From: Loripinus fragilis
Taxonomy: Eukaryota; Mollusca; Bivalvia; Lucinida; Lucinidae
Assembly: GCA_964019695.1 (NCBI GenBank)
Contig: OZ026520.1
Span: forward strand, 31,344,120-31,408,119
DNA length: 64,000 nucleotides
Direction: 5' to 3'
Shown: in pieces, positions 35,126 through 45,119 of the stretch
Position numbering within the stretch: the first letter of the stretch is position 1
Layout of the letters: each line of letters begins with the position of its first letter
Made by a program: the position numbers and the translations under genes
The notes under the pieces: generated by a model
Told to the model about the DNA's origin: nothing
Database searches by the model: none
What the model saw: only the letters and a program-made list of their open reading frames with translations

Positions 35126-35363
35126 CTGATACAGGGAACAATCATGGTAAAAGCAGTATAACCAATGGTGGAACCAGATAGTTCTATATATGTTACTCTA
35201 AATTTGTCAGAAACACCTTACCTAGCACCAGTATCAATATGTAATAATCACTAACTGATATAGCGAACAATCAGTATTACAGCAGTTTAACCAGTGGTAA
35301 AGCAGATAGTTCCACAAGTGTCAGAGGTATTTTTAAATTCAGCTATAATCACTAACTGATATA
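35009..35363 (+). repeat. Tail-motif array, units 1-3
   Basis: Three consecutive units of about 125-130 bp. Unit 1 is the coding tail (QDYSSL, STYATLNVSEVPYL). Unit 2 (about 35127-35252) keeps TACTCTAAATTTGTCAG and ACACCTTACCTAGCACCAGT but has lost the first tyrosine and the frame. Unit 3 (about 35253-35363) keeps an intact YYSSL motif and then lacks the middle of the unit. Units are separated by CACTAACTGATATAG-type spacers. Confidence 0.85.
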
Positions 35364-36190
35364 TACACATTATTACTTAAGTAACTTGCTATGTCTGATG
35401 GCTGCACCAGGAACGAATGTGTGAGAGATGAGTGTGATCCCTTCATTCCTGGTGCATCCATGAGACGTAATCTGACCAATCGGATCAAGTTACTATTTTT
35501 TTAAAGTAATGATGCATTTATTATATACCTACAGAAAATAAGAACGAGACAATTTTATTTTAAATTGAACGATTCAATAAGCACAAACTGATTGCACAAA
35601 TTTAAGGGAGGGAACTACGGTATCTACCTGGATGATGACACCTATAATTTTAACATGAGTAGTATTACATCAGCTGTTCCCTGCTGAAATAATTGGAAGA
35701 CCACAATTTTGAAAATCTCTTCATTGAGTCCACCTCAGAATTTCAAACGTCTGTAACTTTCCTATCAGTGAACGAAAACATTAAGTATGAGTAGTCATTT
35801 TCTTAAACTTTTAGGTACTAAATTTATTGTCTTGTTCTATATTTCATTTTGTACTTCTAGCTCCTCATGTTCCAGTGGTGAAAGAATGAAACGTTTATGC
35901 AATATCATCGCATATATATGACGTTATTTGTGACGTCAAAATTGCAGACAACCGTTATGTTCTTTCGAGCATGTTAACGATAAATTCAACAATTTTAACA
36001 ACAACAGTATTTGATTCAGATTCTCTCCCGTTTTGGGGTTTTGCCTAAATACCGTATCAGAGCAAAAGAGGTCCCACGTGGGTAAATATGAAGAATGGTG
36101 ATACTGAATCAGAAAATACTAGTAGCCTGATACAGGATTTTGTATTTTGTGTCGGAAAAAGGTAGTATCTAAGGGTATTTTTTGTAGGCA
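35364..36190. other. Non-coding stretch within the tail array region
   Basis: No recognised unit, gene or mobile element ends. It separates units 3 and 4 of the tail array. Confidence 0.4.
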
Positions 36191-36204
36191 TATAATAATA
36201 CACA

Positions 36205-36373
36205 AATCAGGATTACAGCTGTTCAATGAGTATTAGATCAGTTATTTTCCACAAATGTTACCCTAAATATGTAGGAAGCACCTAATCTAACACCAATGTT
36301 ATCCTGTAATAATCATTTACTGATATAGTAAACAATCAGGATTACAGTAGTTTAACCAGTATTGAACCATATA
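36205..36373 (+). repeat. Tail-motif array, unit 4 and start of unit 5
   Basis: Unit 4 begins AATCAGGATTACAGCTG and ends CCTGTAATAATCATT, but is broken by frame changes. Unit 5 starts AACAATCAGGATTACAGTAG, is cut by the Tc1-type element at 36374 and continues after it at 37579-37630 (GCTGCTCTAAATGTGTCAAA). Confidence 0.8.
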
Positions 36374-37576
36374 CACTGACCCAAAATGAAAACTTTACAC
36401 TTTATTTCTTTAAATAACTGTTTTGTTAGTATACATGTTGTTGTAAGATTTATGCATGCTTATCGAGACTTCGTCGCAGATAACGATTATGCCATTTTTA
36501 TTCAAATCCCAGGTCTATTCAAGTGTCAACGCCTGAAAAACGTGTTCCTTACGTTGCACGTGCTGAGGAACAGGTGGTTAATTAACAGCTTTAAAACCGA
36601 CAAGAAAACATTTTCAACTGAGTACTGGTAATAAAAAATAAGTTTTTGTTACAAAACGCTTTCATTTAGTGACGACACGTCTTTCCAAAGATCAAAGAAA
36701 CCAAGTTATTGGCGTACTCATGGCGGGGTCTACGGTAAATGATATCGTGCATCACTTTGGCTGCTCCGGACAGACTATGCATTATCTTATGAACCGGTAC
36801 AACAAAACTGGATGTGTCAGAGTTCGTGCAACACCTGGTCGCGCACGTGTGACGACGTTACGTCCTTATCGCGTTAACGCGTTAACTTACCCACGTAATC
36901 GTTTTAAACGACAACAATTATTGCTCGTCTTTACGGGGTGCATGCACAAAAGATAATCTGTCATTTCGTGCAAAATAACGGACCTGGCATTTTCCAGCAT
37001 GACAATGCAAGGCCTCACACAACACGTAAATAACCACATAATTCCATGCTAAAAATAACGTCAACCTCTTGCTTTGCCTGCTTCATCCCGGGTCATGAAC
37101 CTCATAGAACACGTATAGGATGAAAGGGGTCGGAGGGTCAGGTCCAATCATCAAATGGGTGCGTTAAATGACTCCAATATGCACATCTCTTAGCATTACA
37201 TACGTATCCCTAACGTGCTCATACAACGTTACGTAAATTTAATGAGGCGACGTATTCTGCTAAGTATTCGTAAAAATGGAGGTCACACTGGTTACTGATG
37301 ATCTTTTTAACATCACTTAAAGCACGCAGTAAGTAATTTCTTGTTTCCAAAATCTGTGTGACTGTTTTGACTGTTTTTAGAAATTTTCATTTTGACCCCT
37401 CTGAACTGAATTATTCATAAAAGTTATGCAATTTATGAATTTCATCCAATATTTTTTTCAGAGATATCGATAAGGCATTGAAGATTGGATGACCGAAAAA
37501 AATAACCCTGAAACTTAATTTATCATCAAAATATATACTTTTGAATACTATGTAAAGTTTTCATTTTGGGTCAGTG
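36374..37576 (+). mobile_element. Tc1-like DNA transposon, internally deleted
   Basis: The ends CACTGACCCAAAATGAAAAC and the exact complement form a 23-bp inverted repeat, flanked by TA on both sides. The target is tail-array unit 5. The 1203-bp body has the N-terminal part of a Tc1-type transposase and a decayed C-terminal part, but not the middle. It cannot move by itself. Confidence 0.9.
36669..36956 (+). pseudogene. Tc1-like transposase, truncated N-terminal part
   Basis: The 95-codon frame has a helix-turn-helix region (RLSKDQRNQVIGVLMAGSTV, then FGCSGQTMHYLMNRYNKTG) and a GRARVTT linker, as in Tc1 transposases. After about 36910 the sequence jumps to remnants of the C-terminal half (for example NLIEHV and RKNGGHTGY-like stretches up to about 37295) with stops. 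The catalytic DDE core is not intact. Confidence 0.85.
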
Positions 37577-37673
37577 TAGTTGCTGCTCTAAATGTGTCAA
37601 AAGTATCTTTTATTTTATCGCAAGCAGTGAATTAAATGCATATCAAATGTGAGTAAAATTGGTTTTTTTCTAC

Positions 37674-37705
37674 AGTGAAAAAATATCATATCATATTTTT
37701 TCACT
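37674..37705. repeat. Small hairpin AGTGAAAAAATAT / ATATTTTTTCACT
   Basis: Two 13-base arms separated by six bases form a near-perfect palindrome in non-coding sequence. Confidence 0.8.
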
Positions 37706-38260
37706 AGACTAAGTGACTGATACAATTTATATTTTCACTGAAGCAAAACAAGGCTTTCTTGGCAATTTTGGGACTGGGATTTTTTATCAAAAGGTTTTAA
37801 GTGAAGGATATTTGTCAGATATAAGGCTACGCATGTTGTGACGTCAACATCAAACATAATGACGTCACTGTTTGACCTGGCGTAGCGCCAGTTTGCACGT
37901 GACGTCTATCCTGAGGCACACTCAATAGACTTTTTTCAAATGCTGATTTCTTACGTTTCATTCGTTAAAATATGATTCTAAGCCATTTTCTTGGTGGAAA
38001 CTGCGTTAACACCCAATGTTATACCCAATTAACACAACGACCAAGGAAAAAGTTAGATTGTGCTTTCTGTATTTCTGTTGAGTATAAAATAAAAAGAAAA
38101 TTTACTTTTTTCAGCAAATACCAAATATATTTCATCTCATGCGGTGAAAATATCAGCATTTTCACTTGTGCTACTCACACGTGAAATATACTATTTTTTT
38201 CACCACATTCGTTGAAATATATTTTGTATTCACCTCATAAAAGTAAATATCCTCTATATA

Positions 38261-38600
38261 TTACACTTGTTTATCATATGACGTCGCGTCTGGGAGTGAA
38301 ATAACGCCATGCAATAAAATCTGTAAACCACTAGTGGTTTATCGATTTACGGGAAACGTTATTACGTCCATAACAACGTTGCGTACATGATGACAAAATC
38401 AAAACGTTTTTACGCCAGAAATGATATTTCAAAGTATTTGTCATATGATAAATAGAATCTAACATTCGTGCTCTTGTATTATTGAATTTATTAAACTCGT
38501 TGCGAAAAAGAGGTAAAATGCTCGGCAAGCCTCGCATTTTATCTCTTTTCCGCAACTCGTTTAATAAATGCAATAAAACATGAGCACTCATGTAAGATCC
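38261..38600 (+). repeat. Dispersed hairpin element, copy 3 of 3, with target duplication
   Basis: The element starts TTACACTTG and ends CTCATGTAA. CCTCTATATA occurs on both sides (38251-38260 and about 38598-38607), which looks like a target duplication. It carries the palindrome AAACCACTAGTGGTTT and a long inverted pair at 38490-38564 (TTAAACTCGTTGCG against CGCAACTCGTTTAA with AAAATGC / GCATTTT inside). It has no coding capacity. Copies are also at 20602 and 29972. Confidence 0.85.
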
Positions 38601-38635
38601 TCTATATAATCATGCAATATACTCTAACTGGTAAG

Positions 38636-39017
38636 GAGAACAGTGTGGATTACAGCGGTTTAACCAGTGGTAGACAAGATAACTCCATATATGGCATGTA
38701 TGCTACTCTAAATGGATAAGACACCAGTATCATAACACAATAAACAAGAAACGAGCCGGATTAAAGTAGTTTAACCAATGGTGGACCAAGTAGCTCCACA
38801 TATTCTACTCTGGATGTTTCGATATACCTAATCTAACACAAGTATCATCACGCAATATTTCCAACTTATATAGAGGAAATTGTGATAAACAACAATTTAA
38901 CCAGTGCTAGAACAGATAATTATATGTATGCTATTCTAAATGTGTCAGAAGCACCTTATTTCACACCAGTATCAAAACAGTACAATCAAGATTACAAAAG
39001 TTTAACCAATGGTAGCC
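38636..39017 (+). repeat. Tail-motif array, units 6-8 and start of 9
   Basis: Unit 6 (from 38641) reads DYSGL then MYATLNG before a stop. Unit 7 (from about 38755) is frame-broken. Unit 8 (from about 38880) reads NYMYAILNVSEAPYFTPVS in an open frame. Unit 9 begins NQDYKSLTNGS and is cut by the LINE at about 39018. The tyrosine motifs are the best conserved parts. Confidence 0.85.
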
Positions 39018-41106
39018 CACTTAAAAAGTTTCATCATTCAATTTCATATAGGTCTTTAAAAAATTTCAATGAAACTGAATTTATTAATGATTTGTCTTCA
39101 ACGCCTTGGGATGTTATCAAAATATTTGATGACACAAATGTTATTGTTGAGAGCAGGTCATCTTTATTTTTTACATTATTATTGATAAGCATTTACCTTT
39201 GAAACAGCATCGTGTTAAACGTAAACAACAACCAAAATGGCTTAATGGAGAAATAATAGATGCAATAAAAACAAGAGACAGGTACAAGTCTTTAAATGAT
39301 AATGAGCAGTACAAAATTTGGCGCAGTAAGGTATGTCCCTGATAAATCAATTTTAAAAACAGCAGTATTCTGAAAGTTTAAATGAAAATGCTAACAATCC
39401 TGCCAGTGTATGGAAATTATTTAAAGAAATTGGGGCATGTAAATGTAAGGACAGTAGTGGGATATTTTCATTAAAAGTTGACAATAATAGTAATGAAATC
39501 TAAAAAATATTGCTGATCAATTCAATAAATATTTTGTTTCAGTAGCATCAAAAATTAAAGAACCCCCTTTGGCATCTAATTTTGATAAACTAAAAGAGTT
39601 CTGTGGTAAGAAAATCCCTACAAATACTTATTTTTCAATACCATGTATCTCACAAGAAAAAGTAGAAAAAATATCTTTAAAACATTGATATTACTAAAGC
39701 TACTGGCTCTGATAACATTGGAGCCAGGTTAATTAAGCTAGCAGCTCCATTTATTTCTAACAGTTTAATGTATATTTGTAATCAAAGCATACTTAAATCA
39801 GCTTTGCTAGATAAGTGGAAAGAGGGCAAAGTAAGACCCTTATATAAAAATGGCCCTAAGGATGACACTAATAATTATAGACCGATTTCAATTTTGCCTG
39901 TCATATCAAAAATGCTAGAAAAACATGTGAATGAATCCTTAATGACTTATTTGACCTCTCATAAATTGCTTCATTCAACACAATCAGGTTTCAGACCCAA
40001 TCATTCCTGTGAAACAGCATTGCTTCAGATGATCAACAAATTCCTAAAAGCTTTAAATAAAAGTCAGATAATTGGTATTGTTATGGTTGATTTTAGGAAA
40101 GCCTTTGATTTGGTAGATCACACACTTTTGTTTAAAAAGCTAAGACACTATAAACTTTGATATAAAACAATTAATTGGTTTTCTTCTTATTTGTTGGACA
40201 GGAAGCAGAAAGTGGTCATAAATAATAATGAATCAAGAGCTGAGAATATTTTGCTTGGTGTGCCCCAAGGGTCAATCTTGGGTCCATTTTCTTATTTTTA
40301 ATGTTTATAAATGATCTACCACTATATACTAATAATATCTCTACGGATCTTTATGCGGACGACATCACATTGTATATGATTGGTAAAAGTCAAAATTATA
40401 TTGAGCAAAACTTGCAGATGGCTTTACAAAATCTTTCTGAATGGTGTAAGCTCACTGGAATGTTATTGAACACCAAAAAACCAAGGCAATGTTAATTACC
40501 ACCTTTCAAAAACGTCTTCATCTTCATAATGACAATTTGCTTTTAACTTACAACAATGATGCTTTGAACTCAGTTGAAAATGAGAAAGTTCTTGGTGTTC
40601 GCATTGATAACAATCTAACCTGGCCTATTCATATTAATTTTATTGCTAAGAAAATTTCTTCAAATCTATGGCTATTATCCAAATTGAAGGACTATCTATC
40701 CACTGAACACAGAGTACAATTTTACAAAACATATATTCAACACCACATTGACTATTGCTCTACAATATGGAAAGGAACATCTATATATAATCTAAACAGA
40801 ATTTATAGGTTACAAAAAATAGCTGTCAAAATCATTGTAAATTACCAATATGATAACATTGCCAACAGTATTGATGAGCTTAATCATATATGAACGCATT
40901 TTCCTCAGGAAGGCTAAATTTATGTTTAAAGTTTCCTAATTCGTCCTATCCTCATATGTAAATCAAATGTTCTCTTTTTGACCTTTTAATGAAATGCTTC
41001 AGTCTTTAAGATCAACATTTGCTGAAAGAAATTTTCAGACAAAGCTTAATTTATTCAGGTCCAGTCATTTGGAACAATTAACCAGACTGTTTAAAGAATT
41101 AAACTA

Positions 41107-41436
41107 CCGGGCCGCGTAGCGCAGTCGGTAACGTGTCTGGTTACAGATGCGTGTCTGACTGCATATCCAGGGGTCGCGAGTTCGATCCCCGTCCGGTCCC
41201 ATACTTTCGTGGAGATTGATCATGAAATAAATTCTACGGTCATTCTCCTCCTTCCGCTGATTTATTCAAGAAGGGTTGTTGTCAGTTACAAGCGAAAGTA
41301 TGTGCACGAATGACTGGTTAACCGCTTGTTCAAGCCTGCCCAGGAAAAAGTGTGGTTAGGTGAACTGACCGTCCCGTAATGACCATAGCTGTTGACTTGG
41401 GACGTAAAGCAACAAAACCAACCAAAAAAAATTTAG
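41107..41436 (+). mobile_element. tRNA-derived SINE nested in the LINE
   Basis: The tRNA-like head has A box TAGCGCAGTCGG and B box GAGTTCGATCCCC, but the acceptor stem does not pair fully, so it is not a functional tRNA gene. The body ends GACCGTCCCG, TTGACTTGGGACGTAAAGC and an A-rich tail. That 3' part resembles the SINE at 60951-61148. It splits the LINE coding sequence near its C terminus. Confidence 0.8.
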
Positions 41437-41872
41437 AAACTGTTGATTCTTTCCATAGACGTTGTATTAAGTGGATGAAATTCAGTCTATCTTTCAATCT
41501 TTGAAACGGATATATATATATGTTCATATGTGTAAAATTGTAACCCAGTTTTATTATTTAGTTTGGTGCGCAAAAGAACCGTCTCATTGAGATACTTCTT
41601 TTGAGAACTTGTGTTTACATAAAAATTGGTATTACCAAGCACTTCTATCTAGAGGTATGATATATATTTATTATTAATGTAAAAAAGTGTGCCTGTGTGT
41701 ATTTAAGTTTGAAAGTGTTCCATGATGCTTGTATTATTTTGTATACATGTAGATCATCTTCGTATTTTACACTTGTATTATTTTGGTGGTAGTTTATAGA
41801 GGGCCTCATGGAAGATTAGATTCTTTTTTTTTTCTCGCTAAATGTGCTACCCTCTGAAAGTAAAAATTAGAC

Positions 41873-41922
<50 letters not shown>
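41873..41922. repeat. (ATT)n microsatellite, 3' tail of the LINE
   Basis: About 50 bp of ATT repeats end exactly where the interrupted tail-array unit resumes. This marks the LINE 3' end. Confidence 0.95.
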
Positions 41923-41923
<1 letters not shown>

Positions 41924-42507
41924 GTTGCATATATGCTACTCTTTATATGTCACAGTGAGTGGATGAGTTTGTGTTAAAAGTTCTTCTAACAAATACAGTC
42001 ATAAGGAGATAGACCAAGGCTGAGAGTCTCATCTGACTGGTGGAGAAAGGGTCAAATTCAGGACCCTGGGAGCAAGGCGAGTTGATTATCCACTAAACCA
42101 TGGTAGCTCCTTAACAATCTGTCGGAAGCATCTTATCTAACGCAAGTATTATGGCGCAATAAACACTGACCAATAAAGGGTAATATCAGGATTACAGTAT
42201 TTTAACCATTGGTAGACCAGGTATTTACACATATGCTACTCTAAATATGTCAGAAGCACCTTAGCTAACACAAGTATTATCTAGCAAGCATCACTAACTG
42301 AAATAAGCTACTATCAAGATTATAGCAGTTTAGCCAATGGTGGACCAGATAGTTCCAATATGCTACTCTAAATGTGTCAGAAGCACCTTATCTAACTCTA
42401 GTATTATCACGCAATAATCCCTAACTGGCATAGAGAACTATGTGAATTACTGCAATTTGACCAGTACTATGACAGATGGTTCTACTCTAAGTGTACCAGT
42501 AGCACTT
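41923..42507 (+). repeat. Tail-motif array, rest of unit 9 to unit 13, with nested SINE
   Basis: Unit 9 resumes as ATAGTTGCATATATGCTACTC and is split by a SINE (41952-42113). Unit 11 (from about 42188) reads QDYSILTIGRPGIYTYATLN in frame until a stop after SEAP. Unit 12 (from about 42305) reads QDYSSLANGGPDSS and then loses one base. Unit 13 is short and is cut at 42507 by the MITE. Confidence 0.85.
41952..42113 (-). mobile_element. tRNA-derived SINE (second family) in unit 9 of the tail array
   Basis: Read in reverse it contains the body GAGACTCTCAGCC and ends in the complement of GAGTGGATGAGTTTGTGTT. The related copy at 43802-43947 has GAGTGAGTGAGCTTGTGTTTAACGTCCC. ATATGTC before it and ATCTGTC after it suggest a short target duplication. 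Confidence 0.75.
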
Positions 42508-43575
42508 CGTCGCTTCAGTGCTATAGTGTTCTATCTACCATTGCACAAGTTTTGAGAAAAATGAGTTTGAAAATTTTAGCATCCTGATTTTTGATGCCTT
42601 ATTTATCACAGACCTTTGTATCATACCAGAGGGTTAAAATATATACATTCAACGTAAATGACCTTGGTTTGAAGAAAGTTTTACAGTTATATGGAATTTA
42701 TGGGCATTTTACAGTTTGTAGATAAAACATTATGCCTTAAAAATCGCCTTTTTCGTTCAGTGCTATAGTAATCTATATTTTCCTACAGCTTATTATTCTG
42801 TTTATGGAGACAATTCATATATTAGTCTGAACAGAAATGATTACTTGTACCTAAAAGTAGCAGATTTAGTCATTTATTTGGCTTAGCGATAACAAACCGC
42901 ACAGATTATGCCATTAAAATTTATGCAAGGGAGGTAATCTGTTTCTACAGTTAATTCTTCTGTCAATGGGGTCAATTTGTATAATATTTTAGACTAAACT
43001 GATTTTTTGAACCTTAAAGTAGCAGATTTAACCATTGATTTTATAATTACATCGACAAATTACTTCAATTAAAGCAGTTTAGATATATGTAAGGGAGGTA
43101 ATCTTATTCTACACCTTTTTATTCTGTCCATGGATCAATTTGCGTCATAATTTTGACTGAGTGGATTATTTGGACCTAAAAGTAGCCAATATAGCAATTT
43201 GTTCGTCATAAGACCGACAAACCGCTTCAATTTAGGAAATTTAAATCGATGTAAGGGAGGTAACTGCAATTTTTAGCAATTTCTCCAAGGGAAGTGACTT
43301 TATGTAGATAGAACAGTATGACACCGAACTCACCCAGTCACGTGACATAATCACCATTGGCCATTCGATGAAAATCACATAGAACACTATAGCACTGAAC
43401 GAAATTGTCTTTTTGTAGATAGAACAGAAAAGCACAGCGATTTTAAGCTTACAGGGAGGAGATAGGCAAATGAAACCTTCACCAGTAGATAGAACATTTG
43501 ATCACCTTTCCAACGGTATGCATAACTCATTTTTGACGAAAATGTCACTTAGAACACTATAGCACTGAAGCGACG
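42508..43575. mobile_element. MITE with 26-bp terminal inverted repeats and ACTT duplication
   Basis: The ends CGTCGCTTCAGTGCTATAGT and the exact complement form a perfect inverted repeat of 26 bp, flanked by ACTT (42504-42507 and 43576-43579). A second, inner pair containing TTCGTTCAGTGCTATAGT lies at about 42754 and, in reverse, 43385-43405. Motifs of the type AAGGGAGGTAATCT recur inside. No transposase is present, and the superfamily is not clear. The target is tail-array unit 13. Confidence 0.9.
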
Positions 43576-43801
43576 ACTTATCTCACACCATTATCATAAC
43601 ACAATAATCCATAAATGATAATGGGAACAATTTGTATTACAGCAGTTTAACCAACGGTGCCACAGAATTTTCCATGTTACTGTATTTGTTTTCTCACACC
43701 AATATCAACACGCAATAATCTGATCAGAGAACTATCAGGATAACAGCAGTTTAACCAATAGTAGACCAGATAGTAACATATATATGCTACTCTTTATATG
43801 T
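43576..43801 (+). repeat. Tail-motif array, final units 13b-15
   Basis: After the MITE the unit continues as ACTTATCTCACACCATTATC. The next unit reads NNLYYSSLTNG before degenerating. The last unit (from about 43733) has GATAACAGCAGTTTAACC and ATGCTACTCTTTATATGTC, where a SINE is inserted. No further units were seen to the right. Confidence 0.8.
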
Positions 43802-43947
43802 CGGAGTGAGTGAGTGAGCTTGTGTTTAACGTCCCAGCAATATCTACAGTCATGTGGAGGCGGGACTGGGATTGAGAGTCTCATCTGACAGGAATCAAAC
43901 CCCTGGGTGCAAGCTGAGTTGTTTATCCACCATACTGTGGCAGCTCT
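43802..43947 (-). mobile_element. tRNA-derived SINE (second family), at the same site as the copy at 41952
   Basis: On the minus strand it has a tRNA-like B-box region (GGTTTGATTCC), GAGACTCTCAATCCC, and the 3' end GGGACGTTAAACACAAGC plus a CTCA repeat. It begins directly after CTCTTTATATGTC, the same array position as the copy at 41952. Confidence 0.75.
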
Positions 43948-45100
43948 TTAAACCTATGTTTGGTAATGTATGGTTTGGTGCAGCTTATTGTAATTTACTT
44001 ATTGTAATAACTTTTAAGGATTGAAATGCAGATTTTTAGCTTGCCCTGGATAATGTAAAACATTAGGCTTTAAAATTCTGTGAAGCATGAAGGGCTTCTT
44101 GGAGACATTAAAAGCTAATCCTTTGTATCATCCAGTGCAAGCTAAAAATGTATATTACATACCTAGTATTAATTTATTATTGTTTTGCAGTGAGATATTT
44201 TAGTATCTTTGAGGAGTAAAATATTTCACTAGTGATGATATAGCTTTTTTCATATCATCACTGCTCACTTTCGATATTTTTTGTCTGAACTACTTCTTTC
44301 AATACACATATGCACAAAACACATGTGAGTATAAAATCAGACTCACCATATTGATCCATCCAGGTCTAGCTTAGAGGAATTTGGGAGTTTTGAAGATTGT
44401 ACAGCATTCTACATAAAAATGGACAATGCTGATCCAATGTTATTATACCTAGATCAGACACCAGCCAAATATTTACATCTGAGCCGTAGTTGGTCATGTT
44501 CTTCTCCTACATATTCCTAGACCTGGTCCAGTTCTCTGATCTCCACTCAAATAATCCTTTTCTCGTCACAAGTCCATCCTCATAATGTTTGACAAACACA
44601 TTTCAATCAATTTCTTAAGCTATTGCTGATCTACTAACAAAGAAACGGACCACGTCATTTTAGTTCTGCAGTCTTTGAGGGTGCTTTCCCTTGGCTCCGA
44701 TTTGCAACATTGCGTTAGACTGGTTCTCTCCCTTTAATAGCTTGTCAGCATATTAAGACAGGTAACTACTAAACGCCATTGCGTCTATTTATAGCATATA
44801 CACTGACGTAGTGGAAAAATACGTAGTATTGGAAAATACCTGGGACGTCTTGAGTCCATCTGCGGTATTGAATAAAAAGTGCATTTGCGATTTTTAAACA
44901 ACTGCTCCCAGCTAGCATCCCATCACGAGCCACTATCGACCCGCCGACGAACCGTCACCTGCGGATGGCGGTTCGTTGGCGGGCCGAAAGTGGCCCAATT
45001 GTACGTGCGGATTGGATTTTTTTATAAAGTTTATTTTGTTCTATTATCAGGAATATGACAACTGAAAAATTACAAGTTCTATAGGTTCCTATAGAAATAA
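43948..45100. other. Non-coding stretch with two hairpins
   Basis: No gene was recognised. Hairpins occur at about 44233-44266 (AGTGATGATAT / ATATCATCACT) and at 44940-44983 (CCCGCCGACGAACCG against CGGTTCGTTGGCGGG, one wobble mismatch). Confidence 0.5.
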
Positions 45101-45119
45101 GCATCCCCAACCCAACACT

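Larger units (their letters stand above)
39018..41922 (+). mobile_element. CR1/Jockey-type LINE, degenerate, with nested SINE and (ATT)n tail
   Basis: The element is inserted into tail-array unit 9, whose sequence resumes at 41923. Coding remnants run in order. Upstream part: KQHRVKRKQQPKWLNGEI. Reverse transcriptase: [63 protein letters not shown] and LYADDITLY with the YADD catalytic motif. C-terminal part: RLQKIAVKII, and after the nested SINE SFHRRCIKWMK. Frameshifts and stops separate the frames (39768-40160, 40301-40495, 40489-40893). The 5' end is truncated. The assignment to the Jockey/CR1 group is by motif memory. Confidence 0.9.

Noticed and set aside
35111..35142. CTAACTGATACAG after the stop codon as branch point plus 3' splice site
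   Set aside because: The candidate branch A is only about ten bases from the AG, too close for normal splicing, and downstream units are mostly frame-broken.
41107..41200. Possible tRNA gene
   Set aside because: A and B boxes are present, but the acceptor stem mispairs and the sequence continues into a SINE body with an A-rich tail.
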